Assembly: GCF_000425405.1 (NCBI RefSeq)
Contig: NZ_KE384363.1
Span: 124,001 to 188,000, forward strand
From: Ferrimonas kyonanensis DSM 18153
GTDB lineage: Bacteria; Pseudomonadota; Gammaproteobacteria; Enterobacterales; Shewanellaceae
Reading direction: 5' to 3'
DNA: 64,000 bases
The stretch's first letter is position 1. Every line of letters starts with the position of its first letter. The translations under genes were made by a program, and so were the position numbers. Below the pieces are notes generated by a model, which was not told the DNA's origin, searched no databases, and was given only the letters and a program-made list of their open reading frames with translations. This document shows, piece by piece, positions 59,676 through 64,000 of the stretch.

Positions 59676-60971
59676 GTGCCCCACATCGCCACCCAAGCCA
59701 GTTCAGAGCGATTACTGATCCTTAAACAGGCGTTTTTCAACGGCATCGTGGCGACACTGGCCAGCATCGGCCTGGGATTTGGCTTTAAACTGTGGCTGGC
59801 TCAGTGGGTAGCCAAGTCGGACCTCGCTCTCTATAACACCGTCATCGACGTCATCTCGCTGTCGCTGATCCTGTTGACCGGATTCCGTTCCTCGATGGTG
59901 GTCAGCTACAGCCAGACCCGCAAAGACCGCGATATCATCAACATCTTTCGCATCAGCTTAATCCTGATGGTGCTGCTGACTTGGGGCTTGGTCATCCCTT
60001 ACATCAAGCACCGCCTCCACATCGATGTGGGCTATTTCGAGCTGGTGGGGGTCATCATGGCCATGGGACTGAAGGTCTACGCCAGTAATCTTCTGGGAAT
60101 GTACCGCCTGTACCACCTCAGCAACCGTTTTACCTGGATAGAACCGCTGGCCAACATCGGCTTCTTCCTGGTGTTGTGGTTTGGGCTGCAACTGGGCGCC
60201 ATGCAGGCCCTGTTTTACAGCATGATTCTCTCCAGCGGCAGCACCGCCATCTACATGTTGCGTCAGCGGCGCAAGGTGATCGCCACTCAACCCATTGGCA
60301 AAGTGCAGATGGAACCGGCGATGGTGGCCTATGTGAAGAAGAGCTTTACCGCCGCCCTTGAGGCCGGTGCCAGTATCCTGATGATCTACATCACGGTGCT
60401 GCTGACCATTCGCGACTTCAGCATCAGCGAATTGGGGGACTTTCAGGTGGTGATACGGCCGATCCTGACCTACATGACGCTGCTGTTCGTCTTCCCCATC
60501 TACCGCTTCGTGTTGCCGGAGTTAACCCATTGTCTTCGCGATGGCGCTCATCATCAGGTCGAGGCGATCAAGCGCTGGGTTTTTCGATTGTCAGGAACGG
60601 TCGGAGTCACGTTCTTTGCTATCACCGCCCTGTTTGGTGACACCCTGATTGGCTGGCTGTTTCCCGAAGAGTACGCCCAGGCGGCGCCGGTGCTCACCCA
60701 CCTGGCCCTGTTCTTTGTCTTTATGATGCTGAACGCCTACCAACTGGCTTACATTAAGGCCAACGGCCGTTTTACCCTGAGCCTGGCCATTCGACTGACC
60801 GGCATTGTGACCCTGCTGATCAGCTACAGCATCCTAACCCTGCTCACCGACAACGTGGTGGCGGTGGTGATTGCCCAAGGCTGCGGCTACGTGATGATGT
60901 TCGTTCTGTCGATGTTCGCCGAACACCAGCTGCAGCGGCGCCACCCTGGTTCCGGGCTGCAAACCGCTTAG
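59676..60971 (+). CDS. Polysaccharide-flippase-type (MOP/MATE-like) membrane protein
   Basis: A 431-residue inner-membrane protein with twelve or so hydrophobic helices. Its Wzx/MurJ-type pattern has a basic loop (SQTRKDRDIINIFR) after the third helix. No specific substrate motif was recognised. GTG 59676 follows an AAGGA site ten bases upstream and gives the full N-terminus. It is alone, with no glycosyltransferase neighbours, which is unusual for an O-antigen-type flippase; a metabolite exporter of the MOP superfamily is another possibility. Confidence 0.65.
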   Translation: MPHIATQASSERLLILKQAFFNGIVATLASIGLGFGFKLWLAQWVAKSDLALYNTVIDVISLSLILLTGFRSSMVVSYSQTRKDRDIINIFRISLILMVLLTWGLVIPYIKHRLHIDVGYFELVGVIMAMGLKVYASNLLGMYRLYHLSNRFTWIEPLANIGFFLVLWFGLQLGAMQALFYSMILSSGSTAIYMLRQRRKVIATQPIGKVQMEPAMVAYVKKSFTAALEAGASILMIYITVLLTIRDFSISELGDFQVVIRPILTYMTLLFVFPIYRFVLPELTHCLRDGAHHQVEAIKRWVFRLSGTVGVTFFAITALFGDTLIGWLFPEEYAQAAPVLTHLALFFVFMMLNAYQLAYIKANGRFTLSLAIRLTGIVTLLISYSILTLLTDNVVAVVIAQGCGYVMMFVLSMFAEHQLQRRHPGSGLQTA

Positions 60972-60998
60972 GCGACCAAGGCGCAGCGGCTCCCGGAC

Positions 60999-61277
60999 TC
61001 AACTGCGTTTAATGCGAACCACCTTCATCACCTCGACCTCAAATCCGGCGACACTCTCCACATCGGCGTAGTAAGTCAGATTGACCCGGGCCCCTTTCAA
61101 ACTTTGGTAACGCTGTTTGCGCTTATATTTGAAGGCCACAGAGTGGCCCTCCAGCATCAGGGTATTGCTGATCCAGTCGCCGCTGTCCCGCTGCACGTGA
61201 GACACCACTTTCATAAACTCGGAGTGAACCAGTTGCCGATGCCGCTGAGTCAGGGCCGTGGGGTCGGAGGCTTTCAT
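60999..61277 (-). CDS. Small protein coupled to the OhrR-type regulator
   Basis: A 92-residue basic protein with a polar helical N-terminus (TQRHRQLVHSEFMKVV), then a predicted beta-rich half (MLEGHSVAFKYKRKQRYQ, VNLTYYADVESVAGFEVEVMKVVRIK). I do not recognise a family. ATG 61277 lies inside the stop of the regulator gene (TGATG), with an AGGG site seven bases upstream; ATG 61283 is the alternative. It is co-transcribed with the redox regulator. Confidence 0.6.
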   Translation of the reverse strand: MKASDPTALTQRHRQLVHSEFMKVVSHVQRDSGDWISNTLMLEGHSVAFKYKRKQRYQSLKGARVNLTYYADVESVAGFEVEVMKVVRIKRS

Positions 61278-61705
61278 CAGCATACCCTGGTCAGTTGATC
61301 GGCCAGGGTCAGGCAATGACGGCGCAGGGTATCGATCACTTCAGGGTCGATGTCGGTTTTTTGCTCCAGCTCAGTCTTCAGTGCCGCCGCCTGTTGTTGA
61401 AGCGCCTGGCCAGTTTCGGTCAGGGCAATCACCTTGCGGCGTTCATCCTCACTGCTGACGGTACGGGTCAACATCCCTTTTCCTTCCAGGCGCTTAACCA
61501 CCGGGGTCAGGCTACCGGGGTCGAGCCGGGTTTGTCGGGACAGTTCGGTCAGGCTGACCCTGTCCTCCAGCCACAGCGCCTGCATCACCAGATACTGACC
61601 ATAGGTCAGATCAAATCGCTCCAGCAGAGGCCGGTACGCTCGAGTCAGCGCATTACTGGCGGTATAGAGGGCAAAACACAGGTTGTCTGACAATTGCGGT
61701 TTCAT
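61277..61705 (-). CDS. OhrR-type MarR-family redox regulator
   Basis: A 142-residue MarR regulator with LCFALYTASNALTRAYRPLL at the start. Cys10 in the LCFALY motif matches the redox-sensing Cys22 region of OhrR. A winged-helix motif follows (LTELSRQTRLDPGSLTPVV) and RRKVIALTETGQAL. A second Cys is the last residue. OhrR is a repressor released on oxidation by organic hydroperoxides. ATG 61705 has a GGAG site. It is divergent from a CurA-type reductase gene; two TTAGCGCGCAAA sites lie in between. No ohr gene is adjacent. Confidence 0.88.
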   Translation of the reverse strand: MKPQLSDNLCFALYTASNALTRAYRPLLERFDLTYGQYLVMQALWLEDRVSLTELSRQTRLDPGSLTPVVKRLEGKGMLTRTVSSEDERRKVIALTETGQALQQQAAALKTELEQKTDIDPEVIDTLRRHCLTLADQLTRVC

Positions 61706-61759
61706 AAATTCTCCCGAGTGAAGCTGCATCATACCCGTCCGCAAGCATTTCTCAAATAA

Positions 61760-61827
61760 TTAGCGCGCAAAACATTTGTGCTCAAACAGTTCATGCGCTA
61801 CAGTGGCGACATTAGTTAGCGCGCAAA
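61760..61827. promoter_or_regulatory. Two identical operator-like sites for the MarR regulator
   Basis: TTAGCGCGCAAA occurs at 61760-61771 and again at 61816-61827, 56 bases apart (five and a bit helical turns), in the shared promoter region. Each is a near-palindrome (TT-N-GCGCGC-N-AA), as expected of MarR/OhrR-type operators. Both face the same direction. Confidence 0.75.
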
Positions 61828-61858
61828 CCAATTGCACAACAGTCATTAAGGATAAACC

Positions 61859-62860
61859 ATGAACAGCCACATGATTACTCTGGCCAGTCGCCCGGTAGGC
61901 CTGCCTACCGCTGACAATTTTCAACTGCAGTCCCAGGAGCTGGCGCCGCTTCAACCCGGGCAGGTACTGATTAAAAACCTGTGGATGTCGGTCGACCCTT
62001 ACATGCGTGGCCGTATGATTGACCGCAAGAGTTACATCGCCCCCTTTCAGCTGGGCGAGCCACTGGAGGGCGGTGCCATCGGCGAAGTGATTGAGTCCCA
62101 ACACCCGGATTTTTCCGTCGGCAGTCATGTCAGCAGCATGCTGGGCTGGCGCAGCCACTTCATCAGTAATGGCGACGAATTGACCCGCCTGCCTGACACT
62201 CCGCTGCCGCTGCAGAGTTTCCTCGGCATTATGGGCATGCCCGGCATGACCGCCTGGGTCGGACTCAATCGCATTGCATCGCTCAAAGCCGGCGACACCG
62301 TCTTTGTGTCGGCGGCATCGGGTGCTGTCGGCAGCGCCGCCTGTCAGATCGCCAAACTGGCAGGCTGCACCGTCATCGGCTCCACCGGCTCGGCCGAAAA
62401 AGTAGCCCAGTTGAAACAGCTGGGTGTGGATGAGGTGATCAACTACAAGCAGGTGGCCTCCCTCAGCGACGCCATCGCCACCGCCGCACCACAGGGCATC
62501 GATGTCTATTTTGAAAATGTCGGCGGCGATCATCTCGAAGCGGTGTTGAACCACATGAACGATCATGGCCGCATCGCAGTGTGTGGCATGATAGCCCAGT
62601 ACAACGACACCGAGGCTCAACCCGGGCCGGCCAACCTGGCCAACCTGATCATCAAGAAGCTGAAGATGGAAGGCTTTATCGTGTTTGATCACTGGGATCA
62701 TTATGGCGAATTCGCCGCCCAGATGGGCCAGTGGCTTGCCGAAGGAAAAATTCAGGCTCAGGAAACCGTTTATCACGGACTGGAGCAGGCAGCCAATGCC
62801 TTCATTGGCCTGTTTGAAGGCAAAAACAACGGCAAGATGCTGGTGAAACTGGCCGACTAA
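61859..62860 (+). CDS. NADP-dependent 2-alkenal/curcumin reductase-type oxidoreductase
   Basis: A 333-residue zinc-free medium-chain reductase of the YncB/CurA type. N-terminal GroES-like part has VDPYMRGRMID; the Rossmann motif is SAASGAVGSAACQIAKLAG (about 147-165), and FENVGGDHLEAVL follows. It reduces alpha,beta-unsaturated carbonyls with NADPH, which would detoxify lipid peroxidation products. AAGGA precedes ATG 61859. Its promoter region holds the two regulator sites, so it is the likely target of the divergent OhrR-type regulator. Confidence 0.9.
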   Translation: MNSHMITLASRPVGLPTADNFQLQSQELAPLQPGQVLIKNLWMSVDPYMRGRMIDRKSYIAPFQLGEPLEGGAIGEVIESQHPDFSVGSHVSSMLGWRSHFISNGDELTRLPDTPLPLQSFLGIMGMPGMTAWVGLNRIASLKAGDTVFVSAASGAVGSAACQIAKLAGCTVIGSTGSAEKVAQLKQLGVDEVINYKQVASLSDAIATAAPQGIDVYFENVGGDHLEAVLNHMNDHGRIAVCGMIAQYNDTEAQPGPANLANLIIKKLKMEGFIVFDHWDHYGEFAAQMGQWLAEGKIQAQETVYHGLEQAANAFIGLFEGKNNGKMLVKLAD

Positions 62861-62873
62861 CCGCCGTTTGCCC

Positions 62874-62907
62874 GGGGTTGGCGCCACTCCCTTCCGGCGC
62901 CAACCCC
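62874..62907 (+). terminator. Strong hairpin after the reductase gene
   Basis: GGGGTTGGCGCC (62874-62885) pairs perfectly with GGCGCCAACCCC (62896-62907) across a ten-base loop. There is no T tract, but the 12-bp stem is the strongest such structure in this part. Confidence 0.65.
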
Positions 62908-62968
62908 AACTCAGTGTTATGCTTACTGGTACGGGTCAGGGAATGTCGCGCCAGTGGAGGAAGGAATA

Positions 62969-63340
62969 GTGCATCACCATGCGTTGATCAATGCCTTAAA
63001 GGCCAGCCAAAACTGGATTAACCAGTTCAATCACGGCAATCTCGACTACTGCGTCGCCAGCTACACCGAAGAAGCCCAACTCGAAGTGATTCCCATGGGG
63101 CGCTTCGAGGGACGCGATGCCATTCGCGAGTTCTGGCAGGGCATCATGCAATCGGGCGCCGCCGACCTCTGTTACCGCAAAACCTGGCTGAAACTCATCG
63201 ATGACAACAATGTCCAGCTGGGCAGCGAGTGGTCAATGAACATCGGCCATGGCATCATCACCTTGGAACAGTGGCAACGTCAGGCCGACGGCCACTGGAA
63301 ACTGACCCACGATGCGTTTGAAATACTGGAGCAATACTAA
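62969..63340 (+). CDS. NTF2/SnoaL-like protein
   Basis: A 123-residue protein with the cone-shaped NTF2-like pattern: an N-terminal helix (LINALKASQNWINQFNHGNLDY), then strands (AQLEVIPMGRFEGRDAIREFW) and a beta sheet to DGHWKLTHDAFEIL. Such domains are steroid-isomerase/SnoaL-like enzymes or binding proteins; substrate unknown. GTG 62969 was chosen as it has a GGAGG site eight bases upstream, whereas the open frame starts at another GTG inside that site. Confidence 0.75.
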   Translation: MHHHALINALKASQNWINQFNHGNLDYCVASYTEEAQLEVIPMGRFEGRDAIREFWQGIMQSGAADLCYRKTWLKLIDDNNVQLGSEWSMNIGHGIITLEQWQRQADGHWKLTHDAFEILEQY

Positions 63341-63418
63341 TTCCCCCTCTGCCCCACAGTTGCAACTTGCTTCAGCTGCCGCTAATTTAAAGGGCTGACG
63401 CTTCGACCAAGGATCGAC

Positions 63419-63853
63419 ATGGACAGTTTGCAATTCACGCAGGTCGCCCCACCCAACGACAACGAGATCGCGGCACTAAAGCAAGGACTGACCGGCTTTA
63501 ACGATGCGGTCAGTGGCAGCCTGCAACATGAAAAAATTGCCTGCTTCATTAAAAACAGCTGTGATGACATCGTTGGTGGCATCGCCGGTGAGGTAAAGCT
63601 TGGCTGGCTCCATGTCGACGGCATCTGGGTTCAGGAGTGCCAGCGACGACAGGGAGCCGGCTCGCGGCTGCTTGCTCAACTGGAGGGGTACGCCCACGCC
63701 AAAGGCGCTCACGGCATCCACATCAAAACCACCAACTTCATGGCACTGGAGTTCTACCAGCAACACAGCTACGAAGTCTTTGCCAAGCTGGAAGACATGC
63801 CTCCGGGGTATGTCAGCTTTTTCCTAAAGAAAGAACTCAACGCCCAGATGTAA
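63419..63853 (+). CDS. GNAT acetyltransferase
   Basis: A 144-residue N-acetyltransferase of the GNAT superfamily. The acetyl-CoA loop ECQRRQGAGSRLLAQL fits the Q/RxxGxG/A motif, and the beta-strand-helix order follows ATs of the RimI/YitI-like type, ending with ALEFYQQHSYEVFAKLEDMPPG. AAGG lies nine bases before ATG 63419. The acceptor is unknown. Confidence 0.85.
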   Translation: MDSLQFTQVAPPNDNEIAALKQGLTGFNDAVSGSLQHEKIACFIKNSCDDIVGGIAGEVKLGWLHVDGIWVQECQRRQGAGSRLLAQLEGYAHAKGAHGIHIKTTNFMALEFYQQHSYEVFAKLEDMPPGYVSFFLKKELNAQM

Positions 63854-63854
63854 G

Positions 63855-64000
63855 TCATCGCTGCTGCGACAGGCCACCATCAACGTCGTCCTGGCTGGGC
63901 GTCAAAGAACCGGTACCCAGCAACCAATCAGTGAGCGGCCAGGTAATGTTAAAGTTGACTCGATTCATTCGTTTCGGGTGATGATGCAGTCGATGGCGCT
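63855..64000 (-). CDS. C-terminal end of a sterol-desaturase/fatty-acid-hydroxylase-type protein (partial)
   Basis: On the minus strand, a frame enters at the window edge and ends with TGA at 63855-63857. It reads RLHHHPKRMNRVNFNITWPL and WLLGTGSL, which resembles the last His-rich box of the fatty-acid hydroxylase (HxHH) superfamily. These membrane di-iron enzymes hydroxylate or desaturate sterols and lipids. The bulk lies outside the window. It is convergent with the GNAT gene with no space between the two stops. Confidence 0.68.
   Translation of the reverse strand, partial: RHRLHHHPKRMNRVNFNITWPLTDWLLGTGSLTPSQDDVDGGLSQQR

Noticed and set aside
61760-61827. The two TTAGCGCGCAAA copies as a CRISPR-like repeat
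   Set aside because: Only two copies with a 44-base gap and no cas genes; a pair of operators explains them better.
61760-62887. A 375-codon minus-strand open frame opposite the CurA-type gene
   Set aside because: It ends in the regulator promoter region and is antisense to a clearly conserved reductase.
1-64000. tRNA, rRNA, insertion sequences, integrases and CRISPR arrays
   Set aside because: None was recognised on either strand; no transposase-like protein or terminal repeats were seen. This was a reading by eye, so a short RNA gene could be missed.

Overview
The window looks like chromosomal DNA of a GC-rich marine gammaproteobacterium of the Shewanella/Ferrimonas/Alteromonadales type. 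This is an inference from gene content: DUF4826, DUF5062, YibL, YbjN, RadD, PpsA/PpsR, AroH-type DAHP synthase, a nickel superoxide dismutase and a leucine dehydrogenase. No rRNA, tRNA, CRISPR array, transposase or phage gene was seen. Genes are densely packed on both strands, and many stop/start codons overlap (ATGA or GTGA).

Layout. 1-2.7 kb: end of a sigma-54-type regulator, a DUF4826 gene, leucine dehydrogenase and a small outer-membrane barrel. 2.8-9.3 kb: seven same-strand genes, almost all overlapping, for a periplasmic protein, a MacB/LolCDE-type ABC ATPase and permease, a LolA-like periplasmic protein, an outer-membrane barrel, and a LytS/LytTR-type kinase and regulator. This reads as a self-regulated, uncharacterised trans-envelope transport system. 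9.4-12 kb: YbjN, a MaoC hot-dog protein and a DsdC-like LysR regulator. 12.2-18.7 kb: ydiJ, ppsA and divergent ppsR, followed at 23.4 kb by aroH; E. coli has the same order. Between them lie an exported Ni-superoxide dismutase, a DUF3649-PepSY-DUF3325 iron-uptake-type operon and an SPFH protein. 24.6 kb: a CrbR/ErdR-like response regulator.

25.3-28.6 kb: an AT-rich control region with an FNR-like site, a large exported protein of unknown function, and a family II (DHH) pyrophosphatase that carries a signal peptide. 28.7-33 kb: nitroreductase, DUF1232 protein, YibL, an EamA transporter, and a divergent LysR/LysE pair. 33-44.9 kb: a complete Tad (tight adherence, Flp pilus) locus: flp, CpaB/CpaC/CpaD-type proteins, TadZABC, a TadD-SPOR fusion, TadE, TadF, TadG and an OmpA lipoprotein on the minus strand, with a divergent prepilin peptidase.

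45-54.7 kb: a LysR regulator, a small membrane protein, an acetyltransferase and a DNA glycosylase, then a CrbS-type transporter/sensor hybrid kinase divergent from acetyl-CoA synthetase. With the regulator at 24.6 kb this suggests an acetate-scavenging switch. A ChrA transporter and a small zinc-ribbon protein follow. 54.8-64 kb: a diguanylate cyclase, DUF5062, RadD, GrxA, a flippase with a possible Fur half-site upstream, and an OhrR-type MarR regulator divergent from a CurA-like reductase with two identical operator-like repeats between them. The window ends with an NTF2-like protein, a GNAT acetyltransferase and the 3' end of a sterol-desaturase-type gene.

Coordinates were read by eye. 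Starts were chosen from Shine-Dalgarno spacing, overlaps and family length, and are stated where they differ from the longest open frame. Family names come from recognising conserved motifs, not from a search.
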